Positions 41,945 through 50,797 are shown, counted from the first letter of the stretch. The stretch: 59,044 bases of DNA from Actinomycetales bacterium JB111 (GCA_900163555.1 FUHX01000026.1:1-59044); one strand, 5' to 3'. Notes: generated by a model not told the origin, from the sequence alone. Made by a program: numbers and translations.

Positions 41945-42895
41945 CTACGGGGTCGGCAGCGGGTAGGCCGGTTGCCGTCCGGCGAGCAGGTCGAGCAGCT
42001 GCTCGCCGCTGAGCTCGGCCATTCGCCGGTAGCTCTCCTCGCTGTGCCCCACGTTGTGCATCGTGGCGATCACGTCCGGTCGGTGCAGCAGCGGGTGGTC
42101 CGGCGGCGGTGGCTCCTCCTCCCAGACGTCGATGGCGGCGCCCGAGAGTCGGCCGTCGTCCAGGGCCTCGGCCAGCGCACGTTCGTCGACGACGCCGCCC
42201 CGCCCGATGCTGATGAGCGCGGCGCCCGGGCGCATGGCCCGGATCGCCTCCGCGCCGATCAGGCCGCAGGTGGCCGGGGTGAGCGGGACCTGGACGCTGA
42301 TCACGTCGGAGAGGGCAAGCAGCTCGGACATGGTCACGGGCTCGACGCCGGGGGTACGGCCCGCGGCCGACGACGTCGAGACCATTCGGCAGCCCCAGCT
42401 CCCGAGCCGCTCGGCGATCGCCGAGCCGATCCGGCCGAGCCCTACGAGACCGATGGTGCGGCCCGAGACGAGTCCGCCGACGCCGGGCGGTCGCGTGCCG
42501 GCCACCAGCGCGGCCTCCTTCTCCTTGATCCGGTGCACGAGCGCGACGACGAGCCCGACGGCCGCCTCGGCCATGCCGACGTAGTTCTCGGGGAACGCCC
42601 CGTGCGCAACCGGGATCCCTCGCTCCGCAAGGGTCTGGAGCGGGAGCTGGTCGGTCCCGATGACCGGGCTCACCACCGCCCGCAGCCTCGGGGCGCGGCC
42701 AACCTCGTCCGCGGTCAGGGGCCGCGCCGCCGGCACGACGGCGCCGACCGCACCCGCAAGAAGTTCGTCGTCGACGGGACCCGGAGGCATCACCCGCCAG
42801 CCGTACCCCACTGCCTCGACGGCGTCACGCAGGGTGGCGTTGTCGGCCTGCCTCCCGGCGAGCAGGACCCAGCCCGGCTCGTCGCGATCATCCAT
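41945..42895 (-). CDS. D-2-hydroxyacid dehydrogenase (phosphoglycerate-dehydrogenase-like)
   Basis: This 316-residue enzyme has the NAD motif GLGRIG at 152-157, the SIGRGGVVDERAL segment with the substrate Arg, an acidic DVWEEEPPPPDHPLL loop and His in MHNVGHSEES. It interconverts a 2-oxo acid and a D-2-hydroxy acid. ATG 42895 has GAGGAGG six bases upstream, better than the longer GTG/ATG options. It carries its own copy of the island promoter motif at 42915-42960, which ties it to the pathway, possibly for reducing a 2-oxo acid. Confidence 0.9.
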   Translation of the reverse strand: MDDRDEPGWVLLAGRQADNATLRDAVEAVGYGWRVMPPGPVDDELLAGAVGAVVPAARPLTADEVGRAPRLRAVVSPVIGTDQLPLQTLAERGIPVAHGAFPENYVGMAEAAVGLVVALVHRIKEKEAALVAGTRPPGVGGLVSGRTIGLVGLGRIGSAIAERLGSWGCRMVSTSSAAGRTPGVEPVTMSELLALSDVISVQVPLTPATCGLIGAEAIRAMRPGAALISIGRGGVVDERALAEALDDGRLSGAAIDVWEEEPPPPDHPLLHRPDVIATMHNVGHSEESYRRMAELSGEQLLDLLAGRQPAYPLPTP

Positions 42896-42914
42896 GGTGC
42901 GCCTCCTCGCCGTC

Positions 42915-42960
42915 AGGCTAGGCACGTCGTCGGGGTGTCCCTATCGCCCCGACGGGTACT
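42915..42960 (-). promoter_or_regulatory. Island promoter c: 18-bp motif and TAGCCT -10
   Basis: Minus-strand AGTACCCGTCGGGGCGAT (42960-42943) precedes TAGCCT (42920-42915) by 22 bases, just before the 2-hydroxyacid dehydrogenase gene. No matching -10 exists on the other strand for the divergent MFS gene. Confidence 0.68.
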
Positions 42961-43019
42961 TCCCGTCCGTCCCCGCCGCGGGAGAGGACTCCTCCCGGCC
43001 GATCGGGCACCCTGCAGGT

Positions 43020-44186
43020 ATGCGACCGACCGACCGCGCCCGGCCCGGGCTCCCCGACCTTCGGGCGGCCCTGTACGTCGCGCTGGCCTCGGCGTGCGGC
43101 TTCGGCGCGTTCTACGGCCTCTACACGGCCGCGCCCGTGACGCTCGACGGCGGCGAGGACTCCACCGGGGCGCGTACCGCGGTCTTCATGGCCTGCGTTA
43201 TCGCCGCCCAGCCCCTCGTCCCGCTCGCCGGCCGGTGGCTACGCATCCGCTCCCGGGCGGTCGGGGGCGCACTCGCGGCGATGGCCGCGGGCTTCGCGGC
43301 TCTTCCGCTCGCAGGCAGCTGGCCCGGGCTGGTCGCCGTCGGGGCGGGGTTCGGGGTCTTCGTCGTCACGAGCGCCGCCTGGGTGCGCGAGCTCGCCGAC
43401 GCGCGCACCGCCGGCCGGGCGCTCGGACTGTTCGGGCTCGGTTCGGCGATCGGCGCGACCGTCGCCGCGCCCGCGGCCCTCGCCCTCGACGCGGCGTCCG
43501 GCCTTCCCGGCGTGGCGGCCGGCGGAGCGGTCCTCACGGCACTCGGCATCCTCCCCGTGGTGGCGGCGCAGCGCGTCGCCACGCGGAGTCGGCCCGTCAC
43601 GGCGTTGGGGACACGCACAGCCGATGTCAACGGGCCGACCGGCAGCGATGCCCCACAAGTCGCCAACACCGACGACGCCGCACCCGCCCCCGCCGGAGAT
43701 CGGGTCGGGGCACGCCGGCGACCAACGCTCCTGGCCCAGGTCCTACCGACGGTCGCCGTGCACGGTCTCGCCGTCCTCGCCTACGGCCTCGTGCTGTCGT
43801 CGGCCGGAGCGCTCGGCAACGTCTCGTCAGGGACCCTCGCCGTCGTCGCCGCGTTCGGCATCCAGGGCGCGGTCGCCGTGGGACGCCCGGTTGCCGGCTG
43901 GGCGAGCGACCGATTCTCGGGGGCAGGCGTACTTCTCGTCGCGGCAGTCGGGGTCGTGGTATCGATGACATGGGTGGTCCTGGACCCCGACCCGGTGCGC
44001 TTCGCCGTCGCGGCCACCTGCGTCGGGGCGGCCTCCGGCGCGGTACAGACCGCCGCGCTCACGCTGATGATGCGCCACGCGCACACGCCGCAGCACGCCG
44101 AGCGGGTCAGCCTGGCGTGGAACCTCGTCTTCGACATCGCCCTGGGGATCGCCGCGGCGCTCACCGCCCGCATCGTCCTCATCTGA
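43020..44186 (+). CDS. MFS transporter
   Basis: This 388-residue protein has about 11-12 transmembrane helices with a cytoplasmic central loop of some 50 residues (RVATRSRPVTALGTRTADVN). Segments such as GFGVFVVTSAAWVRELADAR and GRALGLFGLGSAIGATVAAP fit the sugar/drug branch of MFS. It is read divergently from the 2-hydroxyacid dehydrogenase. The C-terminal part has GAVAVGRPVAGWASDRF, the repeated MFS loop motif. Substrate is unknown. Confidence 0.85.
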   Translation: MRPTDRARPGLPDLRAALYVALASACGFGAFYGLYTAAPVTLDGGEDSTGARTAVFMACVIAAQPLVPLAGRWLRIRSRAVGGALAAMAAGFAALPLAGSWPGLVAVGAGFGVFVVTSAAWVRELADARTAGRALGLFGLGSAIGATVAAPAALALDAASGLPGVAAGGAVLTALGILPVVAAQRVATRSRPVTALGTRTADVNGPTGSDAPQVANTDDAAPAPAGDRVGARRRPTLLAQVLPTVAVHGLAVLAYGLVLSSAGALGNVSSGTLAVVAAFGIQGAVAVGRPVAGWASDRFSGAGVLLVAAVGVVVSMTWVVLDPDPVRFAVAATCVGAASGAVQTAALTLMMRHAHTPQHAERVSLAWNLVFDIALGIAAALTARIVLI

Positions 44187-44241
44187 TCGTCGCGGGCCAC
44201 CCGCCCCGCATCCCGGCCGAACCTCCCCCAGCCCGCACCGC

Positions 44242-44557
44242 CCCGTAACTTGTGGGACCCAATCGGCACCTCCCGCGCCGAAAACCTCCCAGTTGGGTCC
44301 CACCAGTCGGGTCCCGGCCGGCGACCCGTAACTTGTGGGACCCAATCGGCACCTTTCGCGCCGAAAACCTGCCAGATGGGTCCCACCAGTCGGGTCCCGG
44401 CCGGCGACCCGTAACTTGTGGGACCCAATCGGCACCTTTCGCGCCGAAAACCTGCCAGATGGGTCCCACCAGTCGGGTCCCGGCCGGCGACCCGTAACTT
44501 GTGGGACCCAATCGGCACCTCCCGCGCCGAAAACCTGCCAGATGGGTCCCACCAGTC
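44242..44557. repeat. 83-bp tandem repeat, 3.8 copies, each with an inverted repeat
   Basis: Units start at 44242, 44325, 44408 and 44491, exactly 83 bases apart; the fourth stops at about 44557. Units 2 and 3 are identical; units 1 and 4 differ at a few positions. Each unit holds GTGGGACCCA paired with TGGGTCCCAC about 31 bases later (11 bp in unit 1), so four hairpins follow one another. Flanks 44187-44241 and 44558-44710 hold nothing recognisable. Open frames run through the array on both strands, but 83 is not a multiple of three and no known protein appears. Confidence 0.92.
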
Positions 44558-44710
44558 AGACCTTCTGCCGAGTTCGTGCTGCAGCCTCGAGTGAGTGCCG
44601 GACGAGGCCCGAACTCGGGGTCGCCGGCACGAACTCGACGGTGGGATGCACGAGCGCGCCGCGCACCATCCGCCCCCGCCACACACTCCACCCACCACCC
44701 CACACAACAA

Positions 44711-44753
44711 CGCCGCCCCCGGCACCCACATGAAGTGGGCGCCGGGGGCGGCG
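44711..44753 (-). terminator. Terminator of the ribosomal protein operon
   Basis: Arms of 19 bp (44711-44729 cgccgcccccggcacccac and 44735-44753) match at 18 positions around a five-base loop, 23 bases after the rplI stop. Confidence 0.85.
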
Positions 44754-44776
44754 TCGAGCTGTCGAGCTCGGGGGCG

Positions 44777-45229
44777 TCAGGCCTCCGGGACGACGTTGAC
44801 CACGAGGCTCGCGGCGACGTCGTCGTGCAGGCGGACCTGGACGCGGTGCTCGCCGAGCGACTTGATCGGGGACGCGATCTCGATCTTGCGACGGTCGATC
44901 TGCGGGCCGCCGTCGGCGGCAACGGCCGACGCGATGTCCGCGGACGAGACGGCGCCGAACAGGCGGCCGGACTCGCCGGCCTTGACGGCCACCGAGACCG
45001 GACCGGACTGCAGGCGGTCGCGCAGGGCCTGCGCGTCCTCGACCGTCGCGATCGCGCGCGTGCGGCGCGCGGACGTCATCTGGTCGACCTGCTTCTGGCC
45101 ACCCTTGGTCCACTTGGTCGCGAGACCGCGGGGCACCAGGTAGTTGCGCGCGTAGCCGTCCTTGACCTCGACCACGTCACCCGCGGCACCGAGGCCGGTG
45201 ACCTCGTGCGTGAGGATCATCTTCGCCAT
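44777..45229 (-). CDS. rplI: 50S ribosomal protein L9
   Basis: This 150-residue protein starts [20 protein letters not shown] and has the L9 N-terminal signature [13 protein letters not shown] followed by the long connecting helix and the C-terminal domain ([20 protein letters not shown]). It binds 23S rRNA near the L1 stalk. ATG 45229 is preceded by AAGGAGG. It follows rpsR by 14 bases and ends the operon, with the terminator just beyond. The downstream gene in most actinobacteria is dnaB; here the catabolic island lies between. Confidence 0.97.
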   Translation of the reverse strand: MAKMILTHEVTGLGAAGDVVEVKDGYARNYLVPRGLATKWTKGGQKQVDQMTSARRTRAIATVEDAQALRDRLQSGPVSVAVKAGESGRLFGAVSSADIASAVAADGGPQIDRRKIEIASPIKSLGEHRVQVRLHDDVAASLVVNVVPEA

Positions 45230-45243
45230 GGTGATCCTCCTTC

Positions 45244-45480
45244 TCAGCGGCCGGCGCCGGTGTAGGGGAGCAGGGCCATCTCGCGGGCGTTCTTCACGGC
45301 CTTCGCGATAAGTCGCTGCTCCTGGACGGACACGCCGGTCACGCGGCGGGAACGGATCTTTCCGCGGTCCGAGATGAACTTCCGCAGGGTCGCGGTGTCC
45401 TTGTAGTCGATGTTTCCGACCTTGACGGCCTTGACGGGGCCGACCTTCTTCTTCGGCTTGCGAAGTACGGGCTTCGCCAT
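45244..45480 (-). CDS. rpsR: 30S ribosomal protein S18
   Basis: This 78-residue basic protein has the S18 core [19 protein letters not shown] and [20 protein letters not shown], plus the REMALLPYT end. It binds S6 in the small-subunit platform. ATG 45480 follows AAGGAG. It has no CxxC zinc motif, so it is the zinc-independent form. It lies between ssb and rplI, the standard order. Confidence 0.97.
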   Translation of the reverse strand: MAKPVLRKPKKKVGPVKAVKVGNIDYKDTATLRKFISDRGKIRSRRVTGVSVQEQRLIAKAVKNAREMALLPYTGAGR

Positions 45481-45615
45481 GGGTTTCTCCTTGGATCTTC
45501 TCCGGCCGGATCCAGGCGTGCTGCCTGGTCGGCCCAAACGTCTGTGTGGTGCGCCGGTCAGTGCCGGCTCGATCGAGTCGCGTCGGTGCCTGGGCGTTCC
45601 GCCCGGGCCCGCGGC

Positions 45616-46170
45616 CTAGAACGGCGGGTCGTTCGGGAACGCGCTGGCGCCCCCGCCCGGGGTCGCCCACGGGTCGTTGGCGCTGCCGCCGGCCGGCGAG
45701 TCGTAGCCGCCGGAGTTTCCTCCGAAGCCACCCCCGCCGTTGTTGCCGCCGCCGAAGCCGCCACCGCCGTTGTTGCCGCCGAAGCCGCCGCCTCCGCCGC
45801 CACCGCGCTGCGTGCGAGTGACCTTCGCGGTCGCGTACCGCATCGAGGGGCCGATCTCGTCGACCTGCATCTCGACCACGGTGCGCTTCTCGCCCTGCTG
45901 CGTCTCGTAGCTGCGCTGGACCATGCGTCCCTGGGCGACGACTCGCATCCCCTTCGTCAGGGACTCGGCCACGTTCTCGGCAGCCTCACGCCAGATCGAG
46001 CAGCGCATGAACAGCGTCTCGCCGTCCTTCCACTCGTTCGACTGACGGTCGAACGTGCGGGGGGTGGACGCGATCGTGAAGTTCGCGACGGCCGCGCCCG
46101 AGGGCGTGAACCGAAGCTCCGGGTCGGCGGTGAGATTGCCGACGACGGTAATGATCGTCTCGCCTGCCAT
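45616..46170 (-). CDS. ssb: Single-stranded DNA-binding protein
   Basis: This 184-residue protein has an OB-fold at about 1-115 ([59 protein letters not shown]), then a glycine/asparagine-rich linker and an acidic tip ending NDPPF, close to the usual DDIPF that recruits replication proteins. ATG 46170 follows AGGAG. Order rpsF-ssb-rpsR is canonical. The linker is unusually repetitive (GGGGFGG blocks). Confidence 0.97.
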   Translation of the reverse strand: MAGETIITVVGNLTADPELRFTPSGAAVANFTIASTPRTFDRQSNEWKDGETLFMRCSIWREAAENVAESLTKGMRVVAQGRMVQRSYETQQGEKRTVVEMQVDEIGPSMRYATAKVTRTQRGGGGGGGFGGNNGGGGFGGGNNGGGGFGGNSGGYDSPAGGSANDPWATPGGGASAFPNDPPF

Positions 46171-46205
46171 GGTGACTCCTGTCAGCTACGTGGTCGGTGG
46201 TCTGC

Positions 46206-46496
46206 TCAGGCTGCGTCCGGGCGCAGGAGCTTCGTGCGCAGGACGGCCTCGTTCAGGCCGAGCTGACGGTCGAGCTCCTTGGCGACCTCGGGGGTCGTGG
46301 TCATGTCGACCACCGCGTAGATGCCCTCGGACCGCTTGGCGATCTCGTAGGCCAGGCGCCGCTTGCCCCAGATGTCGATCTTGTCCACGGTGCCACCACC
46401 GTTCGTGACGACGGCGAGCAGCTTGTCGAGCGACGGGGCGACTGTGCGCTCGTCGACCTCCGGCTCGAGGATGATCATGAGTTCGTAATGCCGCAT
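46206..46496 (-). CDS. rpsF: 30S ribosomal protein S6
   Basis: This 96-residue protein has the S6 pattern [38 protein letters not shown] and the C-terminal [14 protein letters not shown]. It forms a ferredoxin-like fold that pairs with S18. ATG 46496 is chosen over the upstream ATG at 46508 because it matches the conserved S6 start and has AGGAGG about 11 bases before it. It is first in the rpsF-ssb-rpsR-rplI operon; the region 46509-46706 holds its promoter but no gene. Confidence 0.97.
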   Translation of the reverse strand: MRHYELMIILEPEVDERTVAPSLDKLLAVVTNGGGTVDKIDIWGKRRLAYEIAKRSEGIYAVVDMTTTPEVAKELDRQLGLNEAVLRTKLLRPDAA

Positions 46497-46706
46497 GGGA
46501 ATCCCCACCTCCTCTGGACTAGGCGGTCACGGTCCTTCCGTGACAGGAGGGTCATGCGAGGCCTCGGCGTAGATACCGGGGCCAGCCGTCCACGGTACCG
46601 GGTTCTGCGGGCCGGCGGCAGGCCCGTCCACAGTGCCGCGGGTCACCCTTGGCGCACCGGCCCGACGACGACGCCGCACCCTCCGCCGCGCCTCACCCTC
46701 GCGCGT

Positions 46707-46731
46707 GGTCGCCCGCCGATGGCGGGCGACC
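46707..46731 (-). terminator. Terminator of the PBP gene
   Basis: Perfect 11-bp arms (ggtcgcccgcc / ggcgggcgacc) with a three-base loop lie 33 bases after the PBP stop, between it and the rpsF operon promoter. Confidence 0.8.
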
Positions 46732-46763
46732 CGACCACCGAACGCATCCAGGCGGCCGCAACC

Positions 46764-49064
46764 TCAGCGACCGCCGCCCCCGGGGTTCTGCTCGTCCCGG
46801 CCGCCGCCGGGCAGCGAGGGCAGGTCGATCGGCGGCCCGTCGTCGTCCTCGGTCGTCGGCTCCTCCGTGGTGGGCTCCTCCGTGGTGGGCTCCTCCGTGG
46901 TGGGCTCCTCCGTCGTCGGGGCCTCGGTGGTGGTCTCCTCCTCCGTGGTCTCCTCCTCGGTGGTCTCCTCCTCGGTCGTGGTCTCCTCCTCGGTGGTCTC
47001 CTCCTCCGTGGAGGGCTCCTCGGGCGGCGCGACCGGGGGCGCCTGGGTCGTCCTGTCCGGATCTCCCGGAAGGTCGTCGGGGTCCGGGCGCTCGGGCAGG
47101 TCGAGGACAGGCATCCCCTCGGTGGCGGCCTGCATGTAGTCGCGCCAGACCTGCGCGGGGTACGTGCCGCCGGCGACCAGGTCCACCCCGCCGAAGCCGG
47201 TGAGCTCCTCCTCGGAGCCGTCCTCGCCGATCTGATACATGTTGACGATCGTCGTCAGCTGCGGGATCCAGCCGGCGAACCAGGCGGAGCGGTAGGCGTT
47301 CGACGACCCGGTCTTGCCCGCCGCCGGGCGCCCGATCTCGCCGGCAGTCGCGCCGGTCCCGCCGGGCTCGAGGACCGCCTCCATCGCGTAGGTGGCCTCG
47401 TCGATGACGGCCTCGTCGAAGATGCGCTCGCCCTCGTCGCCGCCCGTGTAGACGCGGTTGCCCTCGCGGTCGATCACCTCCGCCACGATGTACGGCTCGT
47501 GCTGGACCCCGCGGTTCGCGAACGTGTTGTAGGCCCGCGCCGTGTCGAGCGCGGTCGGCGAGGCCGGCCCGAGCACGTTCGACGGCGACGCGATGAGTCC
47601 CGGCGTGTCCTCCGGCCAGCCGGCGCGCACCATGACGTCCATCGTGCGGTCCGACCCGATCTGCTCGTTGAGCAGCGCGTACGTCGTGTTGACGGAGTGC
47701 GCGGTGGCCTGCCGCAGCGTGATCTGCCCGCGGTTGAGCCCGTCGTAGTTCGAGACCGGGAAGTCGTAGCCCTCGATCTCCATGGGCGAGTACGACGGGA
47801 AGGTCTCCTCGAGCGACACCCCGTCCTCGATGGCGGCGATGAGGGCGAAGGGCTTCGCCGTCGAGCCGGCCTGTGCGTGGTCCTGCGTCACCGAGTTGCG
47901 ACTGCGCTCGAGATAGTCCTCGCCGCCGTACAGGGCGACGATCGCGCCCGACTCCGGGCGGAGCGAGACGAGGCCGACGTAGTTGTTCTCCGGCCGGTCC
48001 TCCGGCAGGTTCCCGACGGCGTCGATCGCGGCCTGCTGGCTGCGCTGGTCGATCGTGGTGATGATCCGGTAGCCGCCCGTGTCGACGTCCTCAGGACTGA
48101 TCCCGGCCTGCGCGGCGAGCTCATCCCGCACCATCGCGAGGAGGTAGCCGTTCTCGCCGGCGAAGGTGTCGTCGGACGCGGGCTCGATCACCTCGGGGAA
48201 CTCGGCGGAGTCGTGCTCCTCCTGCGTGATCCAGCCGTCCTGCAGCATGAGGTCGAGGACGCGCTCGAACCGCTGCTCGGCCCGCTCGAGGTTGACGGCG
48301 GGGTCCCAGCCCGACGGGCTGGGGATGATGCCGGCCAGCAGCGCGGACTCGGACAGCGTGAGGTCGTTCGCGTCGTGCCCGAAGTAGGCGATCGACGCCT
48401 CCTGGACGCCGTAGGTGCCGCGGCCGAAGTAGATGGTGTTGAGGTAGTTCTCGAGGATCTCGTCCTTCTCCTGCTCACTGTCGATGCGCAGGGCGAGGAT
48501 CGTCTCCTCGAACTTGCCGACGTACGAGGTGGTCGTCCCCGTGTAGTACCGCTCGACGTACTGCTGCGTGAGCGTGGACCCGCCCTGGCGCGGCAGGCCC
48601 CGGACGTTGTTCCACAGCGCGCGGGCGATGCCTCGCCAGTCCACGCCGGGGTTGTCGTAGAACGTGCGGTCCTCGGACGCGATGACTGCGTTGCCGACGT
48701 GGTCGGGCAGCGAGTCGAGCGGCACGGACGTGCGGTCGAACTCCGCGAACCGGCCCATCGTCGTCGAGCCGTCGGCGTAGTAGATGGTCGTGCCCTCGGC
48801 GAGCGCGAAGTCGTCCGGCTCCGGGACGCTGATCGAGGCGTAGGCGGCCACGAACAGCCCGGCGACCGCGGCCAGCCCGGCGATGAACAGGCCCGCGGCC
48901 CAGAAGAGGATGCGGCGGTAGACGGGCACGCGGTCCGTCTTCGGCGCCTTGGTCCTCGTCCCGCCCTCCCCCGACGACGACGCACGCGCCTTCCCGCGCG
49001 CCCCGCCTGAGGCGGGGCTGCTCGCTCGGGGCCGGCGCGGGGTGCCGGAGTTCTCGGTCGCCAT
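46764..49064 (-). CDS. Class A penicillin-binding protein (bifunctional transglycosylase/transpeptidase)
   Basis: This 766-residue cell-wall enzyme has a basic cytoplasmic tail, one transmembrane helix (about residues 58-80, FWAAGLFIAGLAAVAGLFVA), a GT51 transglycosylase domain with VIASEDRTFYDNPGVDWRGI and QGGSTLTQQ, and a transpeptidase domain with STAK (catalytic Ser), SVNTT and KTGS. The last 90 residues are Thr/Glu/Pro repeats (TTEEP, EEETTEE) coded by 15-bp DNA repeats around 46850-47010. They are likely an extracellular wall-spanning spacer. ATG 49064 follows GGAAGG. This gene usually sits upstream of rpsF and downstream of ino1, as here. Confidence 0.95.
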   Translation of the reverse strand: MATENSGTPRRPRASSPASGGARGKARASSSGEGGTRTKAPKTDRVPVYRRILFWAAGLFIAGLAAVAGLFVAAYASISVPEPDDFALAEGTTIYYADGSTTMGRFAEFDRTSVPLDSLPDHVGNAVIASEDRTFYDNPGVDWRGIARALWNNVRGLPRQGGSTLTQQYVERYYTGTTTSYVGKFEETILALRIDSEQEKDEILENYLNTIYFGRGTYGVQEASIAYFGHDANDLTLSESALLAGIIPSPSGWDPAVNLERAEQRFERVLDLMLQDGWITQEEHDSAEFPEVIEPASDDTFAGENGYLLAMVRDELAAQAGISPEDVDTGGYRIITTIDQRSQQAAIDAVGNLPEDRPENNYVGLVSLRPESGAIVALYGGEDYLERSRNSVTQDHAQAGSTAKPFALIAAIEDGVSLEETFPSYSPMEIEGYDFPVSNYDGLNRGQITLRQATAHSVNTTYALLNEQIGSDRTMDVMVRAGWPEDTPGLIASPSNVLGPASPTALDTARAYNTFANRGVQHEPYIVAEVIDREGNRVYTGGDEGERIFDEAVIDEATYAMEAVLEPGGTGATAGEIGRPAAGKTGSSNAYRSAWFAGWIPQLTTIVNMYQIGEDGSEEELTGFGGVDLVAGGTYPAQVWRDYMQAATEGMPVLDLPERPDPDDLPGDPDRTTQAPPVAPPEEPSTEEETTEEETTTEEETTEEETTEEETTTEAPTTEEPTTEEPTTEEPTTEEPTTEDDDGPPIDLPSLPGGGRDEQNPGGGGR

Positions 49065-49204
49065 GACCGTCAACCTTCCGTCGGGGTATGGAGCCACCAG
49101 TATGGGGCGGCGACCCCGTCACGGGCAGGCGGCGTGGTCGATCGCACGTCGACCGTCGCGCGGCGACGTCCCCGGTCGAGACGGGCACTACCCACGCACT
49201 ACAT

Positions 49205-49271
49205 CTCGTCGAGACACCTCGGTTTCGCAGGGATTGGGCATGCCGAACCCTGTTACCGAGGTGTCTCGACG
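49205..49271. repeat. GAGACACCTCG palindromic element, copy 2
   Basis: Arms GAGACACCTCG (49211-49221) and CGAGGTGTCTC (49257-49267) are perfect inverted complements, extended outward by CTCGTC / GACG. The inner 35 bases differ from the other copies. It fills much of the gap between the PBP and ino1 genes. Confidence 0.75.
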
Positions 49272-49353
49272 GGGGTCGGGACCGAGCAGCCCCACCACCA
49301 CCGCGGCGACGGCCCGGGCAACGGCCCCAGCGGAGGCCCCGTCAGGCCGAGCC

Positions 49354-50427
49354 CTACCGCTCGCGGTCCCCCAGGATGAACTCCTCCACCGCGGCGCGGG
49401 CGGCGATGTCCTCGCGCTGCTCGGGCGGCGACTTCATGAGGTAGGCGCTCGGGGAGAGCAGCGGCCCGCCGATCCCCCGGTCGAGGCCGAGCTTGGAGAG
49501 GCGGATCGCGTCGATGATGACGCCGGCGGAGTTCGGCGAGTCCCAGACCTCGAGCTTGTACTCGAGCGCCATCGGGGCATCGCCGAAGCCGCGGCCCTCG
49601 AGCCGCACGTACGCCCACTTGCGGTCCGACAGCCAGGCCACGTGGTCGCTCGGGCCGATGTGGATGTCCTCCTCCGGCAGGTGCGCGGCGATGTTGGAGG
49701 TGACGGCCTGCGTCTTGGAGATCTTCTTGCTCGTGAGGCGGGAGCGCTCGAGCAAGTTCTCGAAGTCCATGTTGCCGCCGACGTTGAGCTGGAACGTCCG
49801 GTCCAGGTGCACGCCGCGCTCCTCGAACAACCGCGCCAGCACCCGGTGCGTGATCGTGGCGCCGACCTGCGACTTCACGTCGTCGCCGACGATCGGCAGC
49901 CCGGCGGCCTCGAACTTGGCGGCCCACTCCGGGTTGGAGGCGATGAAGACGGGGAGTGCGTTGACGAACGCGCAGCCGGCGTCGATCGACGCCTGCGCGT
50001 AGTGCTCGCCGGCGCTCTGCGACCCGACGGGCAGGTAGGACACGACGACCTCGGCGCCCGACTCCCGCAGCGCCGCCGCGACGTCGACGACCGGCGCGTC
50101 CGACTCAGTGATCTCCTGCAGGTAGTACTGCCCGAGCCCGTCGAGCGTCGGCCCGCGCTGCACGGTCACGCCCGTGGCCGTGACCTCGGCGAACGTGAGC
50201 GTGTTGTTCTTCGACGCCCCGATCGCGTCGGCGACGTCCGTGCCGACCTTCGCCGCGTCGACGTCGAAGGCCGCCACGATCTCCACGTCGCGCACGTGGA
50301 TCCCGCCGAGGTCGACGTGCATGAGTCCCGGAACAGTGCCGTCCGGATCGGCGTCCGCGTAGTAGGTCAGACCCTGGACGAGCGCGCTCGCGCAGTTGCC
50401 CACCCCGACGATTGCCACCTTGACCAT
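49354..50427 (-). CDS. ino1: Myo-inositol-1-phosphate synthase
   Basis: This 357-residue enzyme turns glucose-6-phosphate into inositol-1-phosphate, the first step of phosphatidylinositol and mycothiol synthesis. It starts [20 protein letters not shown] (NAD-binding) and contains SVGAT-region features such as [48 protein letters not shown] and the conserved [18 protein letters not shown]. It is the short actinobacterial/archaeal form rather than the 500-residue eukaryotic type. ATG 50427 is the start. No regulator is next to it. Confidence 0.96.
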   Translation of the reverse strand: MVKVAIVGVGNCASALVQGLTYYADADPDGTVPGLMHVDLGGIHVRDVEIVAAFDVDAAKVGTDVADAIGASKNNTLTFAEVTATGVTVQRGPTLDGLGQYYLQEITESDAPVVDVAAALRESGAEVVVSYLPVGSQSAGEHYAQASIDAGCAFVNALPVFIASNPEWAAKFEAAGLPIVGDDVKSQVGATITHRVLARLFEERGVHLDRTFQLNVGGNMDFENLLERSRLTSKKISKTQAVTSNIAAHLPEEDIHIGPSDHVAWLSDRKWAYVRLEGRGFGDAPMALEYKLEVWDSPNSAGVIIDAIRLSKLGLDRGIGGPLLSPSAYLMKSPPEQREDIAARAAVEEFILGDRER

Positions 50428-50797
50428 GAGCTCAGTCGTGTCCCTTCACGTCCACGTGCAGCCGACATGCGTCCCCCGACGTCGGCGGTCACCGCACGCC
50501 GTCATGCCGCCATCGTCCGTGGGGAGGGCCGCCGTCGGGAATCCTCTGGTCAGCCTATGGCTCCGCGGCGTTACGTCGGTGGACATCCGCGCGACACCCC
50601 GCAATCTCGTTGAGACACCTCGTTTCCACGCGCAAAACGCTCTTCCGCGTCCCGATTCGAGGTGTCTCGACGACATCTTCACGATCGGCACGAGGCATCT
50701 GGCTGGATTCCGGCAAGCAAGACGGCGCGACCGTCAAGATAACCACAGGCTGTGGAGAGATCGTGCGACGTCGAGCACCCCTCGTCAGCCTGGTCCC
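50428..50797. other. Divergent ino1/nuclease-like intergenic region
   Basis: These 370 bases hold the ino1 promoter, the palindromic element copy 3 (50605-50673) and the 5' region of the next gene. No further gene is credible, though a GC-driven frame continues upstream of 50798. Confidence 0.6.
50605..50673. repeat. GAGACACCTCG palindromic element, copy 3
   Basis: GAGACACCTCG (50612-50622) and CGAGGTGTCTCG (50658-50669) form the outer arms. The right half gcgtcccgattcgaggtgtc is identical to that of copy 4 (51857-51921). It lies 125 bases before the PD-(D/E)XK-like gene. Confidence 0.78.

Noticed and set aside
42943-43020. Divergent use of promoter motif c by the MFS gene
   Set aside because: No TANNNT element lies 22-23 bases from the motif on the plus strand.
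44242-44557. CRISPR array or coding repeat
   Set aside because: The units are contiguous with no unique spacers, the period is not a multiple of three, and no cas genes are near.
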